Shown: positions 1 through 7,531 of the stretch, piece after piece
Layout of the letters: the number at the start of each line of letters is the position of its first letter
Numbering within the stretch: position 1 is the first letter of the stretch
Assembly (NCBI GenBank): GCA_018064305.1
Contig: JAGHVP010000116.1
Coordinates: forward strand, 1 to 12,494
Direction of reading: 5' to 3'
Origin: Candidatus Equibacterium intestinale
GTDB lineage: Bacteria > Bacteroidota > Bacteroidia > Bacteroidales > UBA932
Length of the DNA: 12,494 bases
The notes under the pieces: generated by a model
What the model saw: only the letters and a program-made list of their open reading frames with translations
What the model was told of the DNA's origin: nothing
Database searches by the model: none
Made by a program: the position numbers and the translations under genes

Positions 1-770
1 ACCTGGTATTTCATACCTGCACCTGATGCATGCCTGTAGATCTCGGGGAAGTCGATCTTGCCTGATGCACCTACTTCAAGCTCGTCTTTCACGTGCCAGA
101 AATAGAAGCGGCCGGGATTTGCCTCCATTACATCCACGGGGTTCACGCCACCGACTGTTGCCCAGTAGAGGTCGATCTCGAAGAATACCTTCTCGGGATC
201 GGTGTTCTTGAGCATGTAGTCGTAAACTGAAATCTGAGTGCCGTCGGGCATGTCAAACTTCACTGTGAACTCTGCATAATGGTTGTGGTAGCCGAATTTG
301 AGGCCTTTTGCAGCGCACATCTCACCAACCTCGTTGTAGAGGTCGCAGTACTGCTGGAGACCTTCTGCTGATGCATAAGCCTCGCCGCCCATACCGGGAG
401 CAACAATAGCAACACAGCCTGCTGCAGCGTGGGCGTCAATTGCCTGAGCCCACCAGTCAACGCATGTCTGGTGATCGTTTACACAAGGGTTGGGGCCGCC
501 TGTGTGTGAGCAGAGCACGTCAAGGCCGGCTTTCTTTGCCATTGCCTTGAACTCTGCAGGCTCGATGCCATAGAACTTGCCGTTGTCATATCCTGCAGGC
601 TCGACGAAAGAATAACCTGCATCGGCTATCTTCTGAAGAGCTTCGGGCATGGGGTCAAGATACTTTCTTACAGAGTACATCTGAAGACCGATATAATCGT
701 TCTTCTTCTCGCAGCTGGCTGCAGAAAGTATTGCAAGAGCGGCAAATGCTGCAAATAAAAGTTTCTTCAT
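1..770 (-). CDS. Sugar phosphate isomerase/epimerase-like lipoprotein (TIM barrel), 3' end outside window
   Basis: Partial gene: 256 codons are visible from the ATG at 768-770 and the frame is still open at the left edge. Residues 1-20 form a lipoprotein signal (MKKLLF..., hydrophobic core, LSAASC with Cys20 as the lipidation site), so the protein is probably membrane-anchored in the periplasm. The mature part opens with IGLQMYSVR (27-35), the usual first strand of the xylose-isomerase-like TIM barrel. Further on are YHNHYAEF and FFEIDLYWATVGG, which carry the His and acidic residues that bind a divalent metal in this family, and FYFWHVKDE near the cut. In exported glycan operons with DUF1080 partners, such proteins have been linked to hydration of the keto-glycal formed by bond elimination. 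That role is inferred here from context; epimerase or isomerase activity is the alternative. The ATG shares its A with the upstream TAA stop (TAATG), suggesting translational coupling. The family call is secure, the reaction is not. Confidence 0.88.
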   Translation of the reverse strand, partial: MKKLLFAAFAALAILSAASCEKKNDYIGLQMYSVRKYLDPMPEALQKIADAGYSFVEPAGYDNGKFYGIEPAEFKAMAKKAGLDVLCSHTGGPNPCVNDHQTCVDWWAQAIDAHAAAGCVAIVAPGMGGEAYASAEGLQQYCDLYNEVGEMCAAKGLKFGYHNHYAEFTVKFDMPDGTQISVYDYMLKNTDPEKVFFEIDLYWATVGGVNPVDVMEANPGRFYFWHVKDELEVGASGKIDFPEIYRHASGAGMKYQ

Positions 771-1549
771 TATTCGAGAACTTTGAGTTTGAGGTTACGA
801 TACCAAACATCGTCGCCATGGTCCTGGAGACCGATGAAGCCTGTTCCGTCATCCTCAGCCTTGAGCATGTAGGGATAAGCCTCTGCGCAGGGACCTGCCT
901 CGCCGAACTTGCTTGCGTCAACCAGAGCTTTCCACTCGGGAGTCCACAAGTGATATTCGAGAACTTTCTCACCGTTCTGATAGTGAACGACTGTGCCTTT
1001 GTAAACGATGATCTTACCTGTGTTCCACTCACCGAAAGGTTTTGAGTTCTGGGGATTTGCAGGGATCATATCGTAGAGAGATGCTGACTGGCGGTTGCCG
1101 TCTACACCAAGCTTGGCATCAGGATGGTTCTCGTTGTCGAGAATCTGATACTCGGGAGCTGAGTAGTAGATGGGAAGATAAGAACCGTCTTCACGCTGGA
1201 TCTCTTTAGCCATGTAGAAGACACCTGAATTTGACCCCTGGGCAACTTTCCACTCGAAAGTGAACTCGAAGTTCTTCACTTCAGTTGTGTAGATGATGTC
1301 ACCACCGTCAACTGCACCGGCCTCACCGCGGCCAGAACCGTTGATCTTGATGCAACCGTCCTCGATAACCCATGCACCGGGAACATTCTCTTTTGCATAA
1401 CCGCGCCATCCGTTGAAAGTTTCACCGTCGAACATTGCAACGAAACCTTCTTCAGCTGCAGGTTCCTCAGCAGCTTTCTTGTTGTTCTTGCAAGAAGCCA
1501 GAGACATAACTGTAAGGCAGATTACTGCCAGTGTAAAAATCTTTTTCAT
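770..1549 (-). CDS. DUF1080 (3-keto-disaccharide hydrolase family) lipoprotein
   Basis: A complete 259-residue protein. Residues 1-20 are a lipoprotein signal ending in the lipobox LASC (Cys20), followed by a charged, Ala/Glu-rich linker to about residue 33. Residues 34-258 form one DUF1080 domain, a concanavalin-like beta-sandwich. Landmarks are FVAMFDGETFNGWRG (start; Trp48), SNSGVFYMAKE (106-116), EYQILDNENHPD (133-144), SASLYDMIPA (155-164), GEWNTGKI (173-180) and the closing GLQDHGDDVWYRNLKL (240-255). Proteins of this family act on 3-keto-glycosides, cleaving the glycosidic bond either by hydrolysis or by elimination to a keto-glycal. The flanking Gfo/Idh/MocA oxidoreductase would supply the 3-keto substrate and the isomerase-like gene downstream would use the product. 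The gene starts 26 bases after the oxidoreductase stop, and its own stop overlaps the next start by one base. The leader before ATG is A-rich, without a Shine-Dalgarno. Hydrolase versus lyase cannot be decided from sequence alone. Confidence 0.9.
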   Translation of the reverse strand: MKKIFTLAVICLTVMSLASCKNNKKAAEEPAAEEGFVAMFDGETFNGWRGYAKENVPGAWVIEDGCIKINGSGRGEAGAVDGGDIIYTTEVKNFEFTFEWKVAQGSNSGVFYMAKEIQREDGSYLPIYYSAPEYQILDNENHPDAKLGVDGNRQSASLYDMIPANPQNSKPFGEWNTGKIIVYKGTVVHYQNGEKVLEYHLWTPEWKALVDASKFGEAGPCAEAYPYMLKAEDDGTGFIGLQDHGDDVWYRNLKLKVLE

Positions 1550-1575
1550 TTTATTATTTAAGTTATAAGCGTCTG

Positions 1576-3066
1576 TTATCTAGGCATATCGGGAAGTGCA
1601 TAACCCTCACGGTATGTGTGTTTGATAAGTTCAGCGGCGAATGCCTGAGCGTTGATAGGATCAGTGTATTCGTTCTTGAATGTAGGGTGACCCTCGTGTA
1701 CTGAGAAGCCGTCCTTAACCTTGAATACGAGGCTCTCGTCGGGACCGATGTTGGTGAAGCGCATGTTCTCACCATCCCACATGAGCTCGCGGTTGAGGCC
1801 CTGCAGACGTACTGCAAGCACACCCATTACAACCATCTCGTTCAGAGGACCAGACTTGCTGAAGTCTGACTTTGTGATGATACGGTTTTCCTTAGACTCT
1901 TTGCAGGCGCGTACGAAGTCCATGTGGTGGTCTTCGTTCTCAACCTCGCGTGTGCTCTTGGCAGCGGGAACGGGTTTGCCGGAAAGGAGCCAGGGATCAG
2001 TACCATAGCAACCGCAGATAAGGACGTCCTTTGTACCATAGAATATGCAGGCACCACCTGCGTGGTTCATATCTCTACCTACAGGCCATCCTTTAGGGAA
2101 TTCGGGTTTGAGACCACCGTCATACCAGTTGACCTCTACAGCGGGCATACCTACCTTGGGCATGTTGTCGCGTGCAGGGAATTTGAACTTAACCATCTGT
2201 GCGTTAGGAGCGCAGTCGATCATAAGGTTGGTCGAGCTGCCCTGGCAAGAGATAGGTGAGCCGAGGTTGAGGGCGTCTACGATAGGCTGCATGATGTGGC
2301 ATGCCATATCTCCGAGAGCACCTGTACCGAAATCCCACCATCCGCGCCAGTTCCAAGGGTGATAGATAGTGTTGAAAGGACGATACTTTGCAGGGCCGAT
2401 GAAGAGATCCCAGTCGAGAGTGTCGGGGATGGGATCAGCCTTGGCGGGAGTTTCAAGACCCTGGGGCCAGATAGGACGGTCTGTGAAAGCATCTACGCGT
2501 GTTACCTCACCGATGACACCGTTCTGGATGCACTCGATAATCTGACGGGTAGAGTTAAGTGATGCACCCTGGTTACCCATCTGGGTTGCCACACCCTGGG
2601 CTGCAGCGAGCTTGGTGAGGAGGCGGGTTTCATAAACTGTGTGGGTCAGAGGTTTCTCGCAGTAAACGTGCTTGCCCATTGCAAGAGCCTGTGCAGCGAT
2701 ACAAGCGTGAGTATGGTCGGCTGTACCTACAACGATTGCGTCGAACTCGTTGCCGATCTCGTCGAACATCTTACGATAGTCTTTGAACTTCTTCGCATTG
2801 GGATACTTCTCGAACTCATAGGCAGCATAGTTCCAGTCGCAGTCGCAGAGAGCCACGATGTTCTGTGAAGCCATACCGTCAACGTCAGCAGCACCACGAC
2901 CGCCGATACCGATACCTACGATATTCAGCTTGTCAGTTGCAGCAACTTTCTTTTTCTCTTTTTTCTTGGGTTCACCTGCCCACATGGGAGATGATGCCAC
3001 AGCCATGCCGGCAGCAGCCATTGCACTTGTTTGAAGGAAAGACCTTCTTGACATGTTTTTGCTCAT
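1576..3066 (-). CDS. Tat-exported Gfo/Idh/MocA family oxidoreductase (second copy)
   Basis: A complete 496-residue NAD(P)-dependent oxidoreductase. The twin-arginine motif SRRSFLQ (6-12) and an Ala-rich segment ending near SSPMWAG (31) predict export through Tat, folded with cofactor. An unusual Lys-rich linker (EPKKKEKKK, 32-40) precedes the Rossmann fold. The dinucleotide loop is GIGIGGRG (51-58), the catalytic lysine motif is CEKP (Lys138), and GDMACH (252-257) supplies the Asp and His of the DxxxH motif. Exported relatives oxidise a sugar hydroxyl, often C3, to a ketone. The downstream DUF1080 lipoprotein, 26 bases away, fits as the next enzyme. It differs from the other oxidoreductase at 6162-7430 in length and in central sequence, so the two probably have different substrates or directions rather than being a recent duplication. 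The start shown is the first ATG. An internal ATG at residue 5, directly before the twin-arginine motif, is also possible. Confidence 0.92.
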   Translation of the reverse strand: MSKNMSRRSFLQTSAMAAAGMAVASSPMWAGEPKKKEKKKVAATDKLNIVGIGIGGRGAADVDGMASQNIVALCDCDWNYAAYEFEKYPNAKKFKDYRKMFDEIGNEFDAIVVGTADHTHACIAAQALAMGKHVYCEKPLTHTVYETRLLTKLAAAQGVATQMGNQGASLNSTRQIIECIQNGVIGEVTRVDAFTDRPIWPQGLETPAKADPIPDTLDWDLFIGPAKYRPFNTIYHPWNWRGWWDFGTGALGDMACHIMQPIVDALNLGSPISCQGSSTNLMIDCAPNAQMVKFKFPARDNMPKVGMPAVEVNWYDGGLKPEFPKGWPVGRDMNHAGGACIFYGTKDVLICGCYGTDPWLLSGKPVPAAKSTREVENEDHHMDFVRACKESKENRIITKSDFSKSGPLNEMVVMGVLAVRLQGLNRELMWDGENMRFTNIGPDESLVFKVKDGFSVHEGHPTFKNEYTDPINAQAFAAELIKHTYREGYALPDMPR

Positions 3067-3110
3067 AGTAGCTAATATTTAATATGTGTTGTTACTAATT
3101 ATCTATTATT

Positions 3111-5981
3111 CTAAAGGTGTTTTGCGCGGACGTTGCGGATCCAGAGATGGTCACCATGACCGAGGAATCCGATATATCCTGAAGTGCGGTTGAGACCGGG
3201 ATGGTTGAGACCGTCGTATGTGCCGTTGGCTGTTGCTTCGGCGATGTCGCCTTCAGTCACAACCTGACCGTTCACTGTCACGCGGATATATGTGCCTTTC
3301 ATGTAGATCTCTTCGCTGTTCCACTCGCCTACCGGTTTGAGGGCGTCGCGGTTCTTTGCAGGGATGATGCCATAGAGTGAACCGTGGTACTGGTAATCCT
3401 TGAGCCAGGGCTGGTAGATAGCGTCATAGTGGTCGAGAATCTGAACCTCATAGCCTTCGTATGCTGCGTCACCTACGCCGGGAGCACGCACACCTACACC
3501 GTTGTTGGCGCCTTTGGTGAGCTTGAACTCGAAACGGAAGATGAAGTCTGCATATTCTTCATTGGTGTAGAGGTCACCGATCCATGAGCTTCCGCGGCTG
3601 CGGCTCTCAACAGAAATCTCACCGTCTACCACATTGTAGTCAACTTTGTTGCCGTGCCATTTCTGAAGGCTTGTACCGTCGAACAGCATCTCGAATCCTT
3701 CAGCCTCTTCCTCTGCAGTGAGCTTTGTGGGCTCTACTGAAGGAAGCTCGTGGATATAGAGGTCACGATAGCCGATGCGGCTGCCGTGTGCCTGGAGCTC
3801 GATGTACTCCTCGGGGAAGATACCTTCCTCGCGGTTCCAGTAGTTCTCCATCACGATGTTGTTCACAACAAGCTCGCCGTTGAGATAAACGGTAACGCGC
3901 TCGCCCACCATCTTGATGTAGAAGCTGTTCCACTCACCAACAGGGTTGTCTGCTACAAGTGCGGGAGTGCTCTCTGTCTTCTGGTTGTTGTAGAGTCCGC
4001 CGCTGCCGACCTCTGCGCCTACCCATGTGCGGGCAGTGTCCCAGATCTGTACCTGGGGTGTAGAGCGGAGGTAGATGCCTGCATCACCGTCGGGCTGGCC
4101 GGGGTAGATGATCCAGTCGACATACATCTCGAAATCTTTGTATTTCTTTGCAGAAACGAGGTTGTCATAGCCTGTACCTACATATTCGATTGTGCCGTCC
4201 TTCACTGCCCAGCTTGCAGACATCTGCTGGTCTGCTGCCGCCTGCTCTTTTGCAAGCTGCTTCTCGCTGAGACCGTAGCGGTAGTAGGGATTGCCGTCAC
4301 CGACCATACCCTGCCAGCCTGAAAGGTCCTTGCCGTTGAACATGCTTACAAAGCCCTGGTCGTCTGCGGGAACTGCAGAGAGATATTTCTCGATGCGCTG
4401 CAGGTCATAAACGAAGTCAGCACCTGTATTCACATCTTTGATCTTGTTCATGAGAGCCACAACCTCGGGACCGTAGAATGAAGGATCGCTGGTTGCAATC
4501 TTGCGGAGCGCGATGGCGGCAGCCTGCTTTGTTGCAGGGTTGTCAAGATACTTGGCAGCGTAGAAGATGCCGGGGAATGCACCTGTGTTGCCGATGCACT
4601 CGAGCACTTTGTTCTTGAGCTCGTCTGTATCTGCATAATCCATCACGGCGCGGTAGTGGAGCAGCTGCTCTGCACCGGGCTCCTTTGCTGCCTCTACCTT
4701 TGCAAGATATGATTTCACTGCTGTAGCAGCAAGGTCTGCGTCGTCACCGGCTTCCTTGCAGATGCCGAATGTCTGTGCAAGGTCTGCAACTGAGATGATC
4801 ATGGGCCAGTAGAGTGCCTCGTTTGCTGAAGGAACAACATTCTTGCGGTTTGAAAGCACCTCGTATTTCTCTGCATTGCTGAGACCCTCCAGAGCTGCAA
4901 GGATTGCATTCTGGATCTGGGGCTGCTGGTCTTTTCCGCTGCTCTCGAGGAAAGTGAAGAGAGTGATGAGGTCTTCTTTGTCAACTACAGATGCAAGTGC
5001 GTCATATGCAGCCTTGCTTACTTCTGCATCATTGTTGAAGAGTGAACCGAACACGATGTCCTTGTTGGCTTTTGCGCAGCGGCCGCCAAGAAGGCCGAGG
5101 ATGCTCTGCTTACCTTTGTCTGATGCCTTGGTGAAAAGAGGAGCCACAGCGTCGGCAACATTTGCGGGGAAGCACTTCAGGCATTCTGCTGCAAGCTCTG
5201 CATCGGTGCCTTTGGCAACCATATCGGCAAGGATGGGCAGTGCTTTCTTGCTGCCTGTCTTGGTGAGGGCCCACGCAGCCTCGCTCTTCACGTTCTGTGC
5301 TGCAGAAGTGAGGAAAGGAAGGATGGCGGCGTCGAACTTGCTGTCTTTCTGCTCGCCGAGCCACCAGATGAGGTCTGAGCGGGTGTCGTCACTCTTGACT
5401 GCAGGAATTGCAGCTGCCACGATATCTTTCGCAGCCTCGATGTCACCTACACGGTAGAGTGCGTCGAAGATTGATTTCTTGTCTCCTTTCTTGATGGTTT
5501 TTGCAAGCTCTTTCAGCCCTGTAGCTGCAGTTGTGCCGAGATCAAGTGCAGAAGTGACGGTCTTGTTCTTCTCACCGTAGTCGACGCCGAGCACCATAAG
5601 CTGGCGTACCATAAACTCCTTGATGGTCTCGTCCTTGGCCTCGTCTGCGAATTTCTTCACAAGGTTGGCGACTGTAGCCTGCTGCTCGCCGCCGATTGCG
5701 GTGGCTTTTGCGCAGATTGCTCCGATGGCGTATTCAACAGCCACCATAGAGTCGTCCTGACGCTCCAGCATGTCTTTCAGGAGTGTGAGACCCTCAGCAC
5801 CTGTGCCTACAAGCTCAGTTGCAAGCTGGTCGTAGAGAGCCATATCTGTTGCGGGAAGATTCTGGAGGGCGTCACCCACAACTGTGTTGACGTTTCTCAG
5901 GACTCCCTGGCCGAATGCCTGACCTGCAAGAAGTGTAAGGCAGGCAGCCGATGTCATAAATATTCTGGTTATCTTTTTCAT
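3111..5981 (-). CDS. Secreted HEAT-repeat protein with two C-terminal DUF1080 domains
   Basis: A 956-residue exported protein with three parts. Residues 1-24 are a type I signal peptide (MKKITRIF..., cleavage likely after AFG). Residues about 40-535 are an all-helical solenoid of HEAT-like repeats, for example DLIWWLGEQKDSKFDAAILP (203-222), EAAWALTKTGSKKALPILAD (234-253) and AAAIALRKIATSDPSFYGPE (487-506). Then follow two DUF1080 domains: domain 1 at about 542-747 (FVSMFNGKDLSGWQG; QVQIWD at 643-648; ELQAHGSRIGYRD) and domain 2 at about 760-956 (FEMLFDGTSLQKWHG; EVQILD at 845-850; GSLYGIIPA; GFLGHGDHLWIRN). Domain 2 is closer in motif to the free DUF1080 lipoprotein; domain 1 is more divergent. 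HEAT solenoids usually bind protein or ligand, so a scaffold or glycan-holding role with a keto-glycoside-cleaving end is the simplest inference. It lies 44 bases upstream of the second oxidoreductase, in the same operon. I know of no characterised protein with this layout. Confidence 0.9.
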   Translation of the reverse strand: MKKITRIFMTSAACLTLLAGQAFGQGVLRNVNTVVGDALQNLPATDMALYDQLATELVGTGAEGLTLLKDMLERQDDSMVAVEYAIGAICAKATAIGGEQQATVANLVKKFADEAKDETIKEFMVRQLMVLGVDYGEKNKTVTSALDLGTTAATGLKELAKTIKKGDKKSIFDALYRVGDIEAAKDIVAAAIPAVKSDDTRSDLIWWLGEQKDSKFDAAILPFLTSAAQNVKSEAAWALTKTGSKKALPILADMVAKGTDAELAAECLKCFPANVADAVAPLFTKASDKGKQSILGLLGGRCAKANKDIVFGSLFNNDAEVSKAAYDALASVVDKEDLITLFTFLESSGKDQQPQIQNAILAALEGLSNAEKYEVLSNRKNVVPSANEALYWPMIISVADLAQTFGICKEAGDDADLAATAVKSYLAKVEAAKEPGAEQLLHYRAVMDYADTDELKNKVLECIGNTGAFPGIFYAAKYLDNPATKQAAAIALRKIATSDPSFYGPEVVALMNKIKDVNTGADFVYDLQRIEKYLSAVPADDQGFVSMFNGKDLSGWQGMVGDGNPYYRYGLSEKQLAKEQAAADQQMSASWAVKDGTIEYVGTGYDNLVSAKKYKDFEMYVDWIIYPGQPDGDAGIYLRSTPQVQIWDTARTWVGAEVGSGGLYNNQKTESTPALVADNPVGEWNSFYIKMVGERVTVYLNGELVVNNIVMENYWNREEGIFPEEYIELQAHGSRIGYRDLYIHELPSVEPTKLTAEEEAEGFEMLFDGTSLQKWHGNKVDYNVVDGEISVESRSRGSSWIGDLYTNEEYADFIFRFEFKLTKGANNGVGVRAPGVGDAAYEGYEVQILDHYDAIYQPWLKDYQYHGSLYGIIPAKNRDALKPVGEWNSEEIYMKGTYIRVTVNGQVVTEGDIAEATANGTYDGLNHPGLNRTSGYIGFLGHGDHLWIRNVRAKHL

Positions 5982-5997
5982 TTCTGTTAGTTTTTTT

Positions 5998-6162
5998 AGA
6001 ACCAGTTTTGAAATGGTTCACGAAAATTATTATGAGTTATTTTTCAAAATATTTTTCGCTGATTTGAAGGAGCAATGGGGTTCCATTGTAACTGAAAAGC
6101 AGTGATAAATATTCGAAAAAGAAACATTAGAATTGAAGTTAATCATTTCAAAAACTGGTTCT
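5998..6162. repeat. 165-bp imperfect palindrome between operon genes 1 and 2
   Basis: The outer arms 5998-6018 and 6141-6162 are inverted copies (AGAACCAG, then TTTT or TTTTT, then GAAATG, then GTT or ATT): one base inserted and one mismatch in about 22. Pairing continues inward. 6036-6061 and 6100-6125 match at roughly 70 percent as inverted repeats, 6062-6078 and 6083-6099 at about 11 of 17, and the middle is a perfect hairpin with CAATGG at 6073-6078 and CCATTG at 6083-6088. The centres of the outer arms and of the inner hairpin coincide near 6080, so the entire gap is one long foldback. The trinucleotide TTA flanks both sides (5996-5998, 6162-6164), which could be a target duplication or chance. 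The right end overlaps the last base of the upstream stop codon. It may be a degenerate mobile palindromic element or an mRNA processing or spacing structure. It is not a terminator for the minus-strand operon, because the T-run lies on the wrong strand. Confidence 0.75.
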
Positions 6163-7430
6163 TACAGTTTCCAAGGGCCGCGCATAGGCTGGTAAACCAG
6201 GCGGTTTGCGGCATCGTCGTTGATGAATTCCTGCTTTTCTGAATCGAATTCGAGTGTGCGGCCGAGCTGCAGTGCTACTGTACCGAGGTTCACGATGTTA
6301 CAGCTGCGATGGCCGTTCATCTCGTTGAGGGCGAATTTCTTGCGGGTGCGGACGCACTCAAGGAAGTCGGTCTGCTGTGGCAGAGGATCGGGGAACTCTG
6401 CAAGTTTCTCGCGCCAGTTGGGGATGTCGCATATGAAGTTGTTGTATACATTACCGTTGGGACCCGCGATGTAAGGAGTGTTGGGATCGCCGAAGTCGCC
6501 GCCCCACAGTACAATCTTGCAGCCGTCTGCGTATGTGTAGATGATCTGGCGCCATGTTCCAACTGCATCGTAATGCTGCTGGGGAGCATCAACCTCAACC
6601 TTCACAGGGCTCTCGTCGTCTTTGCCGAGGAGATACTGCACGGGGTCGATGTAGTGCTGGCCCATGTCGCCGAGTCCGCCGCCGTCATAATCCCAGTAGC
6701 CACGGAATGTCTCATGCACGCGGTGAGGGTTGTAAGGCTTGTAGGGAGCGGGTCCCAACCAGCTGTCATAGTCGAGCTCTGCGGGAACAGGCATGGGATC
6801 GAGATGTTCCTTTCCCACCCAGAAGAACTTCCAGTCGAAACCGGTGTGCTTTGAGATTGTGACTGCAAGAGGCCAGCCGAGCAAGCCGCTCTGTACAAGC
6901 TTCTTGAGGGGATTCACTGTGGTGCCGAGACCGTAGAATGTGTCTTTGAATCTGAACCAGGTGTTGAGACGGAAGATAGTGTTGTAGCGCTTCATGGCCT
7001 CTACCACTCTCTTGCCTTCACCGATTGTACGGGTCATAGGTTTCTCGCACCATACATCCTTGCCTGCCTTTGCTGCCTCGATTGACATTAGGGCATGCCA
7101 GTGAGGAGGAGTTGCAATGTGCACGATGTCGACATTGGGATCCTGGATGAGGTCCATGAAATTGTCATACAATGCAACTTTGCCGAAATTCATCTGCTCT
7201 GCAAGGTCAGCGCCTCTCTTGAGATGGTTCTTGTCAACGTCGCAGATTGCCACGAGACGGTCGGGGTAGTCATAATGCTGACGGCCCATTCCGCCCACAC
7301 CGATGATACCTTTTGTGAGCTGGTCACTGGGAGCGATATAGCCTTTTCCACCCAGCACGTTGCGGGGAAGGATGGTGAAAGCTGCCACAGATGCGGCCGC
7401 CCCTTTGATAAAGTTTCTTCTACTTGTCAT
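6162..7430 (-). CDS. Tat-exported Gfo/Idh/MocA family oxidoreductase (first gene of operon)
   Basis: A complete 422-residue protein when started at the ATG at 7428-7430, which places the twin-arginine motif SRRNFIKG at residues 3-10. The longer open frame from 7502 would add 24 residues with no family resemblance and would run through the probable promoter leader. After the Tat signal (about 1-28) comes the Rossmann motif GVGGMGR (44-50), acidic AICDVDKN (61-68), HIATPPHWH (104-112), the catalytic CEKPM (Lys130), and GGLGDMGQHYIDP (251-263) with the Asp255/His259 pair. The protein ends in RGPWKL. Members oxidise or reduce sugar or polyol hydroxyls with NAD(P); exported ones in DUF1080 operons are linked to 3-keto-sugar formation. 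It is first in transcription order, followed after 180 bases by the HEAT-DUF1080 gene, with the palindrome starting at its stop codon. Family call secure; substrate unknown. Confidence 0.92.
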   Translation of the reverse strand: MTSRRNFIKGAAASVAAFTILPRNVLGGKGYIAPSDQLTKGIIGVGGMGRQHYDYPDRLVAICDVDKNHLKRGADLAEQMNFGKVALYDNFMDLIQDPNVDIVHIATPPHWHALMSIEAAKAGKDVWCEKPMTRTIGEGKRVVEAMKRYNTIFRLNTWFRFKDTFYGLGTTVNPLKKLVQSGLLGWPLAVTISKHTGFDWKFFWVGKEHLDPMPVPAELDYDSWLGPAPYKPYNPHRVHETFRGYWDYDGGGLGDMGQHYIDPVQYLLGKDDESPVKVEVDAPQQHYDAVGTWRQIIYTYADGCKIVLWGGDFGDPNTPYIAGPNGNVYNNFICDIPNWREKLAEFPDPLPQQTDFLECVRTRKKFALNEMNGHRSCNIVNLGTVALQLGRTLEFDSEKQEFINDDAANRLVYQPMRGPWKL

Positions 7431-7471
7431 GATTGATTTATAGTAATTAATTGATCTGCAATTGTTTACCT

Positions 7472-7495
7472 CGCGCACGCGTGTATGCGCACACA
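7472..7495. other. 24-bp alternating purine-pyrimidine tract (Z-DNA-prone) in the operon leader
   Basis: Every step from 7472 to 7495 alternates pyrimidine and purine, built from CG, CA, TG and TA dinucleotides. Such tracts favour left-handed DNA under negative supercoiling. It also holds GCGCA and TGCGC five-base arms that could form a small hairpin in the transcript. It sits just downstream of the candidate promoter box at 7504-7511 and 33 bases upstream of the first start codon of the keto-sugar operon. The pattern is directly visible; any regulatory effect is inference. Confidence 0.7.
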
Positions 7496-7503
7496 AAATC
7501 AAT

Positions 7504-7511
7504 CAAAGGTA
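7504..7511 (-). promoter_or_regulatory. Candidate -7 box (TAnnTTTG) for the keto-sugar operon
   Basis: On the minus strand the box reads TACCTTTG, a full match to the Bacteroidetes -7 element. It lies between the smpB stop and the first oxidoreductase, so transcription would start near 7497. No TTTG stands at the ideal 19-21 bases upstream; the nearest is ATTG at 7535-7538, 23 bases away and overlapping the end of smpB. It is the best promoter candidate here, but read-through from smpB is also possible, as I see no terminator between them. Confidence 0.4.
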
Positions 7512-7531
7512 GCCAAAAAATGTGGAAATTC

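Noticed and set aside
3750..4322. 190-codon plus-strand frame
   Set aside because: It is a shadow of the first DUF1080 domain of the fusion protein on the other strand.
5998..6162. Intrinsic terminator ending transcription after the first oxidoreductase
   Set aside because: On the minus strand the hairpin is followed by an A-run, not a T-run, and the next gene of the same pathway lies directly downstream.
7431..7502. Longer N-terminus for the first oxidoreductase
   Set aside because: The extra 24 residues would precede a proper Tat signal and would be translated through the alternating tract. The ATG at 7430 gives the normal SRRNF start.
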